In this document: piece by piece, positions 1 through 11,692 of the stretch
How the letters are laid out: every line of letters starts with the position of its first letter
Numbering within the stretch: position 1 is the stretch's first letter
DNA from: Malania oleifera
Taxonomy: Eukaryota; Streptophyta; Magnoliopsida; Santalales; Ximeniaceae
Assembly (NCBI RefSeq): GCF_029873635.1
Contig: NC_080427.1
Coordinates: forward strand, 72,137,348-72,201,347
DNA length: 64,000 nucleotides
Direction of reading: 5' to 3'
Notes under the pieces: model-generated
What the model was told of the DNA's origin: nothing
The model's input: the letters and a program-made list of their open reading frames with translations, nothing else
The model's database searches: none
Translations under genes and position numbers: made by a program

Positions 1-1216
1 CTAAAATTTGGTTGTTTTCAACAAATAAGTTATTTTAAACATGCAACAATCTAAATTCACTACTAGCATGCAATTCACAATACTGCATCGGCCATGCAGT
101 TAGAGTTCCAGTTTAAGCATGCAGTCCAGTAAACAAAAGCATTTAAACAAAATTAACTATCCATCAAACAGTATAAGCACTAAGCAAGAGTGGATAGTAA
201 AAGTTCAGTAAGGTGATTAAAACTAACTATCCATCAAATGAATTTAAACAATCAGCAATTTATGAATAGTATGCTACAATGTTGTTCTCATCAAGGCATA
301 CGAGCATAAAAATATAATCATGAGAGCAATCAATTTAGAACCATGAAAACATAAAGAGACATGCTCCCCCTCAGTTATGCACTCTACCATCTTATGCCTT
401 ATTTTTCTTTTCAATTTTCAAGTTCCTTAGCCATGTGCCCTAAGATTCTCAATGATTTAAACTTGGTTTTGAATGCTTAGACTTAGAGGACCAAAAAGTT
501 ATAATGAATTTTTCTTTAGATGTACTAAGCCTACTTTGCCTCTTTTCCATATAAATCTCAATGCGTGTAAGAGACTCAAGTTAGAATGGCTTTCCATTTA
601 ACTTCAAGTGCTGCATAGGTTTCTCTAAACTTTATGTCTTCTTCTAAATTGAAACCTAGTGCAATCATTTTTTCCATTTAACTTCAACTTAAGGATATAA
701 AGCTCTAAATGAGTTGATTTGAAAATGAGAGCTTATGAGAGGAGAAAAGATAAGTACTCTTAAAGGTTAAAACACTATTAAGTTCAGAAGAGTATTCAAG
801 AGAGGCAGGTAATTATTTAAGATATTTTCGTGCTAGTAATCATGTCCAGGCCTGGGCAAAGAGCGTTTAGGAGAATGTAAACTTCTTAGAATACTGCCCT
901 TTGGTGACTTTAGATCTATCACAGTTGGAGGGTATCCTTTAGGTATGATTAAAATTTAGAGCAGGGATACGAACCAAGGAATAGGATGAAACTTTATCGA
1001 ATGTGATCGTGGTTGGTGAAGAATTCCTTTGAAGGAGAAGGTGAACCAAAATAAAGGATTTTTTTTATATTTTAAAGCTCAAAGGGAATATTTTTTTTTT
1101 TAATAATAAAACTTGAATCCCTTGGTGGATGTCTTCTAATTTTGATTACGGAATGATGTCATATGATAAGCACTAGTAGAATAAAGAATTTATGATTAAT
1201 AGTGCTTAATCAATCA
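1..1216 (-). mobile_element. Non-coding internal region of a SIRE-like copia element (second internal copy, open at left edge)
   Basis: No credible reading frame is present. The stretch aligns by eye, in order, with the internal region of the neighbouring element: the CATGCA-rich part at 50-130 matches 6295-6360, the CTCCCCCTCA block at 363 matches 6498, and the block around 650-780 matches 13286-13380. Near 1217 it jumps into gag sequence matching about 14772. The gag C-terminal part and zinc knuckle, roughly 0.75 kb, are therefore deleted here. The part around 650 is the empty version of the site that holds a gypsy insertion in the other copy. Confidence 0.7.
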
Positions 1217-1280
1217 TTCCTTCTCTAGGATAGTATAAGATTCTTTTAAATCGACCATTTGTTTTGCTAAAATTTTATTT

Positions 1281-1949
1281 TCATTTTTTCAAATATGTTT
1301 TATTTTTAGACAACTTTATTAGAATCTTATGAGCTTTAATAAATCCCTTTTGTAATTCCTTATAAGATGACATGCTATCATCACTACCAGATTCATCACA
1401 TGATTCACTAGAATTTTCACAAGATAAATCGCAAAAATCAGTGCATGAATTATTTAAAGAAATAGAAAGAGAGGAATGTACCTCTTTGTCGGTTAGAGCA
1501 ATAAAACAAGCATTTTCTCCTTCTTGATCTTTTGAGTTTAAAGCATCCGGAGTGGTAGTTACATTCTCCTTGGTCTCTCTATATCTCCTATTGAGTTCAT
1601 CCCATATCTCCTTTGCACTTGAGCATGTCATGATTTCCTTAAAGATGTTAGCATCTAAAGCATAATAAATCATGTTCAAAGCACTTGAATTAATGTGCAA
1701 CAAATTCATATCATGCTCATTTAACTCATTCACTAATTTGGGAATTTCAATATTATCAAATATTTTCATAGGCACTAAATTCCCTTGAGTTATTATTCTC
1801 CAAGCCCTCCAATCCATAGATTTGATAAAAACACTCATTTTTAATTTCCAAATAGTAAAATTTTCACCACAAAAAATTGGAGGCCTATAACAAGATTCTC
1901 CCTCACAAAATAGGGATACACCAACGTGAGCCATCGCGATCTTTAACAA
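1281..1949 (-). pseudogene. Truncated copia gag (UBN2-type), second copy
   Basis: This 222-residue frame is the N-terminal and middle part of a Ty1/copia Gag polyprotein of the SIRE/Maximus type. It has the FCGENFTIWKLKM segment near residues 27-39, the core IMTCSSAKEIWDELNRRY near 106-123 that is typical of the UBN2 gag domain, and an acidic Ser/Cys/Asp-rich stretch near 165-195. Gag of these elements forms the cytoplasmic particle that packages element RNA. The frame closely matches the gag at 14669-15502 but lacks the downstream coiled coil and CCHC knuckle. It begins just downstream, on the minus strand, of a primer-binding site and LTR A, as expected for gag. It is defective by truncation and no pol follows before the window edge. 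Confidence 0.8.
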
Positions 1950-1974
1950 ATGCGTTTAAGCTTTTTGTAATAAG

Positions 1975-1986
1975 GCTCTGATACCA
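1975..1986 (-). other. Primer-binding site (initiator tRNA-Met type)
   Basis: The minus strand reads TGGTATCAGAGC, the usual plant LTR-retrotransposon site complementary to the 3' end of initiator tRNA-Met. It lies two bases inside the TG/CA boundary of LTR A and shows that LTR A acts as a 5' LTR for the internal copy to its left. Confidence 0.85.
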
Positions 1987-3057
1987 ATTGAGAGTTATGG
2001 TGTATTCCCAAGAGGGGGATGAATTGGGTATTTAAAAAATTCTTCCTAAGTCAATTTATCCCTATTTTAATTCCGCAATCAGTATAACACAACCTAAGGT
2101 CTTTCTAAACAAGCATGAATCCCACAAATAATAATGCATGCAAATATTTAAAATAACTATAACATTCAGCACAAATTGAACATAAGCATACAAGTGTAGA
2201 AAGTAAAGTGCGGAAATTAAATAGAGTAGGGAAGAGGGAGCACAAACACAAAGTTTTTAACGAGGTTCGGCAACTCTCGCCTACATCCTCGCCTTGGGAA
2301 AACCACCCAAGGATTCCACTATCCGCTCCTTAAAACTAGGACGAAGCTTCCCGTTATAATCCGCTTCTTACCAAGGCAAAGCTTCCCTTTACAATCTGTT
2401 GCTTACACAAGGCGTAGCTATCTCTTTACAATTTGCTGCTTACACGAGGCGTAGCTACCTCTTCCCGGTTCACATCCAGAACCGTAAATACAAATGATAT
2501 GAAATTTTGCGCATAAGTAAAATGCTTCTCAAATAAGCTAATTTGTACAAATAATTTCTTAGTACACTCTCAAATGATTTTCAAATGAAGCTCGGTAGAG
2601 TATGATAAAATCTCTCAAAAATATTTTACAATTAATTGAGAGAATGGAAAATGATTTTCTGTTCAAATGACATTTAATAAATTAAGAAGCCTCTCAAGAA
2701 ATTAATATATGAGTTAAAATATGCTCAAGGCTTTTTGTAGTACTCAACAAGAATTTTCTCCAAAAATGATACTTCAAAGAAAGAGTAGGAGAGTAAATTT
2801 TTCAAGATTGACCTTTGAAAAGTATCAAATGGCAAGAAGGCTTTCAAGCAATATATATTGGTATAAATATATGCTCAAGCTCAAACCATACTTGTAAACC
2901 CTAAAAATAATTTCCCCAAAAAGATTTTCAGGAAGAGGACTAGGAGAAACAAGCTTTGATCTTCAAAAATAAAGTATAAAATATGTTTGGGAAAGAGAGA
3001 ATATGCAAGAATGCTCCCAAATGGTTTTTATAACATTTTTCAAGTGGTTTAGACTTG

Positions 3058-3065
3058 TATTTATA
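3058..3065 (-). promoter_or_regulatory. TATA box of LTR A
   Basis: TATAAATA on the minus strand, in the expected position between the duplicated upstream module (higher coordinates) and the conserved GGTTCGG motif region (lower coordinates). LTR B has the same arrangement. Confidence 0.6.
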
Positions 3066-3180
3066 GGGAAAACCCATTACTAGCTGTTTTATGGCCATTG
3101 GAGTATTAAAATATAATTTAATTTGAAAACTAGCCATTTTTCGATTGTTAGGGCACTTTCTACATGAACACCCTTCTATT

Positions 3181-3545
3181 TTTTAGACATAACTTTTTTT
3201 ATACAACTCCAAATTAGACGTTATTGGCATTAACAGAAATATAAGAGAAAATATCACAACTTTCATGTTGAACACTTTTTTAGATAAGGAGTTTTCAATA
3301 GAGAAAATTATTCATCAATGAAACGAAAGAAACATGAAAGGAATTTTTCTGCTACGAACACTCTTCAGTATTTTGAACATAACATTTTCCATACAACTCA
3401 AAATTGAACGTGCTTGGTATCAATAGAGAGAAAATCCCATATCTTTTATGTTGAACACTTTTCAAGATAAGGAGTTATGGATAGAGAAATATGCCCATCA
3501 ATACAACGGAAGAAACATGAAGGGGTTTTTTTTTTGAAAAAAAAC
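3181..3545 (-). repeat. 190-bp tandem duplication in LTR A
   Basis: Two diverged head-to-tail copies are seen. Anchor words ATACAACTC at 3201 and 3391 are exactly 190 bp apart, and the flanking text (TGTTGAACACTTTT, GAAAGAAACATGAA) repeats at the same spacing. LTR B has the same duplication with the same period (16761 and 16951). The block lies 5' of the LTR TATA box in the sense direction. Confidence 0.8.
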
Positions 3546-3888
3546 TTGTTTTGGAAAAATGTTCTCATGAGAAGTTTATGCCCCTAAGGTCAATCTAAGG
3601 TCATGGTCATTTTTTGAAAGCTCCAATTCAAATAATATGATTATGCATGCACAAATTGAAACCTAATTACTATTACAACTTAAAGAATAAATTAAATCTT
3701 CATGCTTCTGCTTCTTAATACTCCATGGAATACGCAAAAATTTGTGCTCGATTAGGTACTCCTTGACTTCCATTTTGCATCTCTTATTTGTGCCTTCTGC
3801 ATCACAAATCTGTTCAAAGACTAAACACACAAATGAGATGCTATGGCTTGTCATAATAAAAATAGGAATCGGATTCAAAAAATCAACA

Positions 3889-3902
3889 ATCTCCTCCTTT
3901 TT
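3889..3902 (-). other. Polypurine tract of SIRE-like element
   Basis: The minus strand reads AAAAAGGAGGAGAT directly before the TGTTGA start of LTR A. This is the expected plus-strand priming site and marks LTR A as the 3' LTR of the element whose 5' LTR is LTR B. Confidence 0.7.
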
Positions 3903-6735
3903 GATGATGACAAACACAGGAGCAAAATTGGGATTGTCTGACAAGGCTCCCCCTTACAAAATGCATAGTTTAAAATGATATTCAATAAAGTTCATATTCA
4001 CACATGAAGACTTTAGAAATTTCTAAGTTGAGCATTTCATATTAGTTTAGTTTAATGTGCAGTTTATGTTGAAGTTGATTTAAAAAATATTCAATTAAGC
4101 ACATTTATCATTTTCCATTTTGTAATTAACAAAAACAGGAGAATAAATGAATTTTAATTTTGCTCATAGATCTTCTCCCCCTTTTGTCATCAGCAAAAGG
4201 GTAAAAAATATTATTTTGAAAAAGAAACATGTAAACTTACTCCCCCTTTGCCTTTGAATTTTAGAAATATCATGACAAAACGAATTGAAGAAGATTACAA
4301 AATATATGTCATGAACGCTTTTAAGCTCAGGGCAAGAGATAAGATATATATTTTATAAAACCGGTTCTTTTCATAAAAAATTCCCCCTTCATATTAACAA
4401 TAAGTAATAGGGACAATGCTTGCAATATAATAATTTTAATCACTAAAGTTCAAGCAAGCAAAATTTTTCTGGTAGTCGTTTAAGCATGGACATTTCATAA
4501 ATTAACCAAAGAACTTCAACCATATAGATCCAAAAAGGTAATTCAGACAATTTAATCCTAGATCATATGGCTAGAAAGGAAGGCTGTGGCAAAACAACAT
4601 ATTTTAATGTAAGATTTTCAATAAAATCATCATACTCTAATGCACATGCCACAAAAGATTTCTAATCTGAGGTATAATGTTGGTGAGCATAACAAGATAG
4701 AAATTTAATATTAAGAGCTTCCCCTTTCAATTTGAGTATGTGCTTAGATGTTTTCAACTATTTATACTGATACTGATTGTGAGAACTTCATTTCAACAGT
4801 ATAAGCAACCAGTTTTAAAAATTTACTAGATATTTGTAATGCCCTAACCTGGGTCTGCCAAGGAGCACTACATCTCTCCTCCTCCACCTGGACCAGACAA
4901 CAGGGGGGCGGACTTTATCAGACTAATGACTGGCCCCACAAACCAATACGTGTTCTTTTCAGTGTGTTTTGTCCTCGCTCACACACTTTCTGAGAAAACT
5001 TCCCAAGTGGTCACCCATCCCAAGATCGCTCCAAACCAAGCACGCTTAACTATGGAGTTTTTATGGGAAAGCTCCCGAAAAGAAAGGTGCACCTTGTTGA
5101 TATGGGTAGTAACATCTAGTCTTTTTAAGTCTTTTCATCCATGGGGTATCACAATATTGTTTTGGCATTTCATCCAATCAGTAAAATCCCTATAGAATAC
5201 ACATGCATCAAAAAATTGAAATTAAGTCCTATAATGGTGTTCATATAACCCAAGAACAATCCATATCAAATTATAGACCCATAAAAGCAGGATATGATGT
5301 TCATGGTTTCCATAAAAGGTTAGGACTCAAAAAAAAAAAAAAAATAATGCATATGAATCCACAAGAATGCTCAATAAAGCTCTATTTTTTTTCTAATGAT
5401 GGGGCTTAATTCACCCGTATACCTATATACATGCATGCTTGCATTTTTAGTTCAAGGATGATGTTTATTTTTCACGCATTCATCATATAAAAAGATTTCA
5501 ACATGCAGCAAATATTAATCATTCAGCACATATGCATGACGTATTGCATTTCAATCAGCACTTAATAGACAATCAAGGCTATACACAAATATTATGCAAT
5601 AATTGTGCAGTTGGGGTTCAAGAAGGTGACGCAACTCAAAAAACCCAATGAGCATGTGACAAATAAAAGCTACCCCAATGTCATGCAATTTCTCCAAGTT
5701 TATAGACTTTAATCAAGGCATATGATTTTGAATTTAAAACAACCTGATTAACCATTTGGGTCTTACATGAAATTCATAACCCAAAGATTTGGACAAAATG
5801 GTGTTTGTGATCTTAGACTATCCTAGGAACATAGAATATGCGTAATTTAGAGCATCCTAAGAGAATTCATGAAAAGTGTACATGTCTTTCAATTTAGCAC
5901 ATAGCATACAAGTGTTAACATGTACCATTCAATTAGATTAATTAGCATGCTATTGAAGATATTTCTAAAATCCAATCAGCATGCACTAAATTTTAAATCA
6001 TGATCATTCTATATGCAAAGGCTTACAATGACCATTAAGTCAGCATGCAAATAATCTTTTTATTATGCATCAGTTGTAATTATTTAATAATGACACAATG
6101 CATGTAATAGACTAAGTGACCTCTTAAGTTTAAAAATGCTAAGTTCAACATGGTCACTATATGATACTATATAAGACTTGTAAAATAATTTTGTATTTTA
6201 AATCAGTCTTATGGAGTTACATCCTCGGTCAACTAGTTGGCATGTATGACTGCATATGATCATTCAAGACCACATGTAAGATCCTAGTTAACTACCAGCA
6301 TGCAATTCACAAGCATCTACATTAGCCATGCAGATGGCATTCTGCTCAAGCATGCAAGTACCCTAATTATCTCTACAATATGCAATTCAAAATATCTCAA
6401 TAATAATTCATCTCACAAAAGCATAAAGCATAAAGATATTCCCAAAATAAGCACAATGTCTTATAGTGTTTATCCGATGAATTTCAAAATTGCTGCTACT
6501 CCCCCTCAATAATGCAACCAACTCTTTATTATCCTATGCCCTCAATTTTCAATAATTTTATATTTAACCTTAAATGTATAGGCTTAAGGAACCAAAAGGT
6601 CACAATCGATATTCATTTAGAGAATTAAGCCTATTTTCACATTTTTGCAGCATGTGAAGGGCACTAGTGCGAATGGCCTTCCATCTAGACTACTTGTGCA
6701 TAGGTTTCTTAAACATTTTAACCTTCTTTTAGATT
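3903..6735 (-). mobile_element. Non-coding 3' internal region of gag-only SIRE-like element
   Basis: About 2.8 kb between the gypsy insertion and the polypurine tract. No protease, integrase, RT or RNase H motif could be read in any frame. It carries repeated CTCCCC(C)TTT and TTTGTCATCA words near 3890-4260, a 16-base A run at 5329-5344, and dense CATGCA/ATGCAT words at 5420-6360. Together with 13286-14058 it is the non-coding remainder of the element's internal region. Confidence 0.6.
5430..6360. repeat. Cluster of CATGCA (RY-type) words in element internal region
   Basis: Roughly ten CATGCA or ATGCAT hexamers occur here, for example near 5432, 5503, 5533, 5682, 5981, 6045, 6300, 6329 and 6352. 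Four more lie at 40-125 in the second internal copy. CATGCA is the RY element bound by plant B3 transcription factors; function here is inference only. Confidence 0.45.
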
Positions 6736-6874
6736 AAAACTCTAACGATCCAAAAAATTATAACTATTAAAATAATAATAATAAGGAAGATAGTAAATGG
6801 AATAGGGAAAATAAAATAAAAAAAGAGAAAAGAGATTTTTTTTTTTTTATAAGAAAAGGGGGAAGAAGGCAGGG

Positions 6875-7080
6875 ACTCGTCGACGAATTAGTTCTCCTCG
6901 TTGACAAACATTCTTCTGGGTTTCGTCGACAAGCACACGCGTTTCGTCAATGAGGAATTACCGAGAGTAGGGAAAATTCGAGATTTTAAACGCCTCATTC
7001 ACGAACATTTTTTACTTGGGCGACGAATGTTCTCCTCGGCTTCGTTCGACGAGTCCACGTGTCTTGTCGACGAGGGCCTG
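6875..7080 (+). repeat. Array of TCGTCGACGA palindromes upstream of the gypsy LTR TATA box
   Basis: About eight degenerate copies of the self-complementary 10-mer TCGTCGACGA occur in 200 bp, ending just before the TATA box. Variants such as TCGTTGACAA and TCGTCAATGA differ mainly by C-to-T or G-to-A changes at CpG. The same array is in the right LTR at 10995-11205. Confidence 0.75.
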
Positions 7081-7504
7081 GTTATAAATAGGCATTGGCA
7101 CTTCTTTTCTGTGAATTTCTATCTCCTCTCGCATTTTCTCTCTCTGAGTTTCGGTTTCCCTACCTATTTTCTTCGAATTTGGCTTGGATTTAGCCTGATT
7201 CGACGATTGAAAGTTACCACGAGACTTCTGGGAAGATTCTCTGCAACATAAACAGAGCAGATTTTCGGTTTAGAGTACTTGGGAACCACTCCAAAATCAA
7301 GGTAAGTAGGGTATTTTTAAGTTTCATTAATAATATGGAGTATAAAGGGCCTAGGTAATGATAAAATACCATTTTATTTAAGTTTGGGTTGATAAACTCG
7401 GGTTTTTGAATTAGGTTTTGGGTGAGTATCGCAGACGATGTATCGGGGTTTCCACAGGCGTAATGTAGGAAAACCAGGTAAGGGGAATTATTTATAGTAG
7501 GATT

Positions 7505-7535
7505 TTTATTAAAGTTTAAACCGGTTAATTTGGGA

Positions 7536-7583
<48 letters not shown>

Positions 7584-7682
7584 TTTAAACCGGTTAATTT
7601 GGGAATATAATATATATATATATATATATATAGGTATGATGTATTTGAACAGTTGATCATTTGGTAAAAATATTGACCTTTG

Positions 7683-7732
<50 letters not shown>

Positions 7733-7735
7733 TGG
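7505..7735 (+). repeat. (TA)n microsatellites with a duplicated 30-bp spacer
   Basis: Three long AT dinucleotide tracts occur. The stretch AAAGTTTAAACCGGTTAATT recurs at about 7512 and 7580, so a spacer plus TA tract is duplicated in this LTR. The right LTR has it only once (about 11636). The Tyr/Ile-repeat ORFs on the minus strand here are translation of TA repeats, not genes. Confidence 0.75.
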
Positions 7736-8189
7736 AAAAGAAATTGTGTTGCAAGAATACAACTTTCATAATTTTAATTGGCTATTGTATGTACAGAATG
7801 ATGAGATATACTATTGGATTGTGATCATTGGTTGGTTATGGATACTGGTATGTTGTGAATACTGATGGGTGATAAATTCTGATTGGTCATAAACATTGTT
7901 GTTGAGATTGTTGTGTGACAAACATTGCAATGTGAGTATATGGGTCATTTTATGTGGTTATTCATGAATATAACATTGATAGGCCTGAGGAGTTTGTTAT
8001 ATTGCCTAGATGTAATCACGATATATGTTGGCAGGCCAGAGGAGTTCGTATATTGTCATTATATATTGGGGTAGAGCATTGGCAGGCCTGAGGAGGTTGT
8101 TCTACTGATATACTATGGGTAGGTCATGGGGATTGGTACTGGTTGTTAGTGGTGCCTATGTGGGCCACAATATGTTTCTATGTGAAGTT

Positions 8190-8345
8190 AGTCCTGTGTG
8201 GACCAGTCCTGTCTAGACCATGTGTTGATGATAGTCCTGTGTGGGCCAGGCCTATACGGACCATGTGTTAATGATAGTCTTGTGTGGACCATGTATTGAT
8301 ATTTGTCCTGTGTGGACCATGTGTTTTGTATGAATGTGAGTCCTA
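8190..8345 (+). repeat. GTCCTGTGTGGACC minisatellite (left LTR)
   Basis: Several copies of a unit of about 28 bp built on AGTCCTGTGTGGACCATGTG. Each core is an imperfect inverted repeat (GTCC...GGAC). The right LTR carries a longer version at 12218-12435, so unit number differs between the two LTRs of one element. Confidence 0.7.
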
Positions 8346-8403
8346 TGTATACTTTATATTACATGGAATGTGATCTGATAAGAAGTATGATATAATAATT
8401 TAA

Positions 8404-8444
<41 letters not shown>

Positions 8445-8464
8445 AGGTAAAATTTTCTGCCAAG

Positions 8465-8690
8465 AGTTTGCTGAGAAAGGCAAGTGCCCTGGTATTTTCG
8501 GTTTGATGCCAAAGCAGAGGGAAGCTACTTGTATAAGTGGGTAATCTTCCTTATTCTTGGAGATTTTGTCTATATACTTAACCCGAGGGCTTACTGAGTA
8601 AGGTGAGTGCCCTGATACTGGTATTAGAGCAGAGGGAAACTACTTGTGTAGGCGGGTAATCTTCCCGATTCTTGGGTATTATTATTAAAA
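8465..8690 (+). repeat. 124-bp tandem duplication in gypsy LTR
   Basis: Two diverged copies of a block with the words GCTGAGAAAGGCAAGTGCCC and GGTAATCTTCC, offset by about 124 bp. It is also present in the right LTR at about 12527-12755. Confidence 0.65.
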
Positions 8691-9212
8691 GTAATTATGA
8701 ATGTGAGTATGAAATCAAAAGCCAGTATTTATGCATATTAGATGTGAGTATGAAATTAGAGATCAATGTTGATATTAATGATGTGTTTCTTAGCTGCAGT
8801 TGATGGTGAATGGAAAATAAATATATATTTTGTAATATTTAAACATTGTGTCACACACTGCTATGATTTGTTCTTCCTTACTGAGATGTGTCTCACCCTA
8901 GTGGATGATCATGTTTTCAAGTCCATCAGGAGATCGAGCTTAGGGCTCTAGCAGGGTAGCGTTTTGGGTAATTTAGGAAAGTTTGTATAAACATTTTATG
9001 TATAGTTTATGCTTTTAAGTACTAGTGTGTAATACAAACAAGTGATGACAGTTCTTTATGGGGTACAAATATGCATACAGGTAGACTCTGGTATTTAAAT
9101 TTGAGGTATAATGTTTTAATTTTGCTGCATGATTATGGTGTATGGTATCAAAAACAAATGAATGTAACACGTGACCTCTGAGCCCCACTTGGTGGGTTCG
9201 GAGCATTACAGT

Positions 9213-9224
9213 TGGTATCAGAGC
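9213..9224 (+). other. Primer-binding site of gypsy element
   Basis: TGGTATCAGAGC, matching initiator tRNA-Met, two bases after the LTR end ATTACA. It fixes the element's orientation as plus. Confidence 0.9.
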
Positions 9225-9625
9225 ATAACGGTCTTGTGGACTTTAAGGATAATGAATACCATAGCATAAGTTCGAGTTAGGATAAGAATAAGAGTGGGTA
9301 GGTTAGGATGAATAGTGGTCTGGAAACTTGGACGCGGTAATCCCTTAATGGTCTTCTGTATTTTCCCAAGGGTGACGCTTTCTGGAAAACTACGATAAAG
9401 CCATTAATGGTTTCGTTTTTGGGTTGAGAGACTAGAATTTGGGCACGTAAGTTGGAATGATAGGTCGGTTGAGCGCGTAGTTGTGTTGGTGTTATGATTT
9501 TGTATTAAGATGGTATAAATGAATTATGGATTGGAACTTATGTGTTATTGTAACTTTTCGCGTTGAAACTTGTTTTAGATATGATAAATGAGGAATTATA
9601 AGCTTATTTCTATTTTTTCTTCAGG

Positions 9626-10713
9626 ATGGATCCTAGGGGGAAGGACGTTGATATTGGAGGAGATAAACACGTAGATACCTCTAGTGAGGATGACGTTGAT
9701 GTTACGGCAGTGCTGTGTAGCATAACACGTCATGCTAGGAAGGAAGCTCGGAGAGAGCAGGGTTAGCCACTGGCAGTTGGGGGCTGCACTTTTCAACAGT
9801 TCACCCGAACAAATATGTCGACTTTTGAAGGAGGTGCAAACCCGATCGTAGCTGAGGACTGGATTCAGGAGATGGAGGAACTCCTAACTATTCTACACTG
9901 TGCTAAGGAGCAGAAGGTACAATACCCCCTTTCAAATTGATTGGGGAGGCCAAGAGGTGGTGGAGGTCGACAAAACTAGTGGAGGAGCAGTGGCCAAGGT
10001 ATACATCTATTACCTGGAGTTGTTTCAGGAAGGTTTTCTTTGGCAGATACTTCCTGGTTGCTACCCAAGAGGCGAAAGCGGAAGAGTTTCTACATTTGAC
10101 CCAGGGGTCTGTGATGGTGCAATAATATGCGGCCAAGTTTGTGGAGTTATCACGTTTTGTTCCGCACATGGTTCCAGACGAGCCACTGAAAGCTCGGATA
10201 TTTGAGAAAGGATTGAGGTCAGGGATACGCACTCAGGTAGTGGCATTGATGACTAAGAGTTTGTCTAAGCTGGTGGACCGAGCCATGGCAGTTGAGATTA
10301 GTATAGAGGAGTGTGAGGTAGAGGCGAAACAGAAGAAGAGATCCATATCTTCCAGCTCACATACCGATGTCCGACATGATTCCTAGAGGGGAGATCGTGA
10401 TGCTGCTGATCAGAGGTCGGATAGGGCTGATCGAGATTATCGGGAGAATGCATTCCGCCCCCTTTGTGTCAGATGTAATCGGAGGCATTAGGGGAAATTT
10501 CAAGGTGCGAATATCATGTTCTATAACTGTGGCAAACCTAGCCACATAACTTATGATTGTCGTGCTCCACCAGGCAATGCACGCACTCCTAATCAGAATA
10601 GGAGGAACAACTCGATACCTCGCGGCGGCGGCGCCCCAGCGCGTATTTACATGCTTGATATAGCTGAGGGGGACAATGCTAAAGGTGCAGGTAATATGTT
10701 TATGTTTGCATAA
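9626..10713 (+). pseudogene. Gypsy gag pseudogene (Retrotrans_gag, knuckle lost a Cys)
   Basis: This is a decayed Gag of Ty3/gypsy type. The ATG at 9626 begins MDPRGKDVD. An in-frame TAG at 9764-9766 stops it after 46 codons. The frame then resumes with FEGGANPIVAEDWI near 9820, shifts near 9915, and continues with LIGEAKRWWR (9937 on), VELSRFVPHMVPDEPLKAR (10141 on) and GLRSGIRTQV, all typical of the retrotransposon gag capsid domain. Further breaks lie near 10125 and 10384. The nucleocapsid segment FYNCGKPSHITYDC near 10519-10560 lacks the first Cys of a CX2CX4HX4C knuckle (Phe instead). No pol follows before the polypurine tract. Confidence 0.85.
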
Positions 10714-10859
10714 GTAATAATCTTGTTTTACTTTGAGTGAATTGATGTTACATATATTTGAATTAATTAAAATATATGAATGTGTTAGCTAGTTCCTAAG
10801 ATTATGAAAATATGAAATTGACGAATTTTGAGGGCGAAATTCTTTTAAGGAGGGGAGAA
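10714..10859 (+). mobile_element. Internal 3' end and polypurine tract of gypsy element
   Basis: A short AT-rich segment ends in AAGGAGGGGAGAA at 10847-10859, immediately before the TGTAACAACCC start of the right LTR. The nearness of gag to this tract shows that pol has been deleted cleanly. Confidence 0.8.
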
Positions 10860-10942
10860 TGTAACAACCCAAAAAATTATAACTATTAAACTAATAATAA
10901 GGAAGATAATAAATGGAATAGGGAAAATAAAAGAATGGGAAA

Positions 10943-10977
<35 letters not shown>

Positions 10978-11657
10978 TAAAAGGGAAGCAAGCAGGGGCT
11001 TGTCGACGAATTAGTTCTCCTCGTCAACGAACATTCTTTTGGGTTTCGCCAACGAGTACATGCGTTTCGTTGATGAGGAATTACCAAGAGCAAGGGAAAT
11101 TCGGAATTTTAAACGCCTCGTCGACGAACATTTTTTACCTCGGCGATGAATGTTCTTCTCAGTTTCGTCAACGAGTCCACGTGTCTCGTTGATGAGGGCT
11201 CGGTTATAAATAAATCTTGGCACTTCTTTTCTACGAATTTCTCTCTCTCTCTCTCTCATTTTCTCTCTCTGGGTTTCGGTTTCCCTACCTATTTTCTTTG
11301 AATCTAGCTTGGATTTACCCCGATTCGACGATTGGAAGCTACCATGAGACTTCTAGGAAGATTCTATGCAACATGGGCGGAGCAGATTTTTGGTTTGGAG
11401 TACTTGGGAACCACTCCAAAACCAGGGTAAGTAGAGTATTTTTAAGTTCAATTAATAATATGGAGTATAAAGGGCCTCGGGAATGATAAAATAGAATTTT
11501 ATTGAAGTTTGGGTTGATAAAGTCTGGTTTTTGAATTAGGGTCCGGGTGAGCACCGCAGGCGACGTATCGAGGTTTCCGCAGGCGTAATCTAGGAAAACC
11601 AGATAAAGGGAATTAATTATAGTAGATTTTTATTAAAGTTTAAACCGATTAATTTGG

Positions 11658-11692
<35 letters not shown>

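Larger units (their letters stand above)
1989..3888 (-). mobile_element. LTR A of SIRE-like copia element (shared LTR)
   Basis: This 1.9-kb LTR is bounded by TG at 1989 and CA at 3888. It aligns along its length with LTR B at 15542-17457. On the minus strand it is preceded by a polypurine tract and followed by a primer-binding site, so it serves as the 3' LTR of the internal region to its right and the 5' LTR of the one to its left. A TATA box (TATAAATA, minus strand) lies at 3058-3065. The conserved copia LTR motif GGTTCGG...GCCTAC is at 2264-2290. A tandem duplication of about 190 bp lies upstream of the TATA box. Short ORFs inside it (for example 2940-3137 and 3663-3944) are not genes. Confidence 0.85.
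6741..9210 (+). mobile_element. 5' LTR of the gypsy element
   Basis: It aligns with 10860-13280. The first bases are mutated (TCTAAC instead of TGTAAC), and it ends in ATTACA two bases before the primer-binding site. Internal landmarks in order are the TCGTCGACGA array, a TATAAATA box at 7084-7091, (TA)n tracts, a GTGTGGACC minisatellite, a 124-bp duplication, and a TGTCTCACCC block near 8889. Differences from the right LTR include many C/T and G/A changes at CpG and CHG positions. Confidence 0.85.

Noticed and set aside
3201-3545. CRISPR-like spaced repeat in LTR A
   Set aside because: Only two long diverged copies head to tail; a tandem duplication within an LTR of a plant retrotransposon.
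7214-7769. Two Tyr/Ile-repeat ORFs on the minus strand
   Set aside because: They translate (TA)n tracts in the gypsy LTR; no protein signal.
10935-11554. ORFs of 71-89 aa in the right gypsy LTR
   Set aside because: Mirrored in the left LTR in altered form, and span TA tracts and the palindrome array; LTR sequence, not genes.
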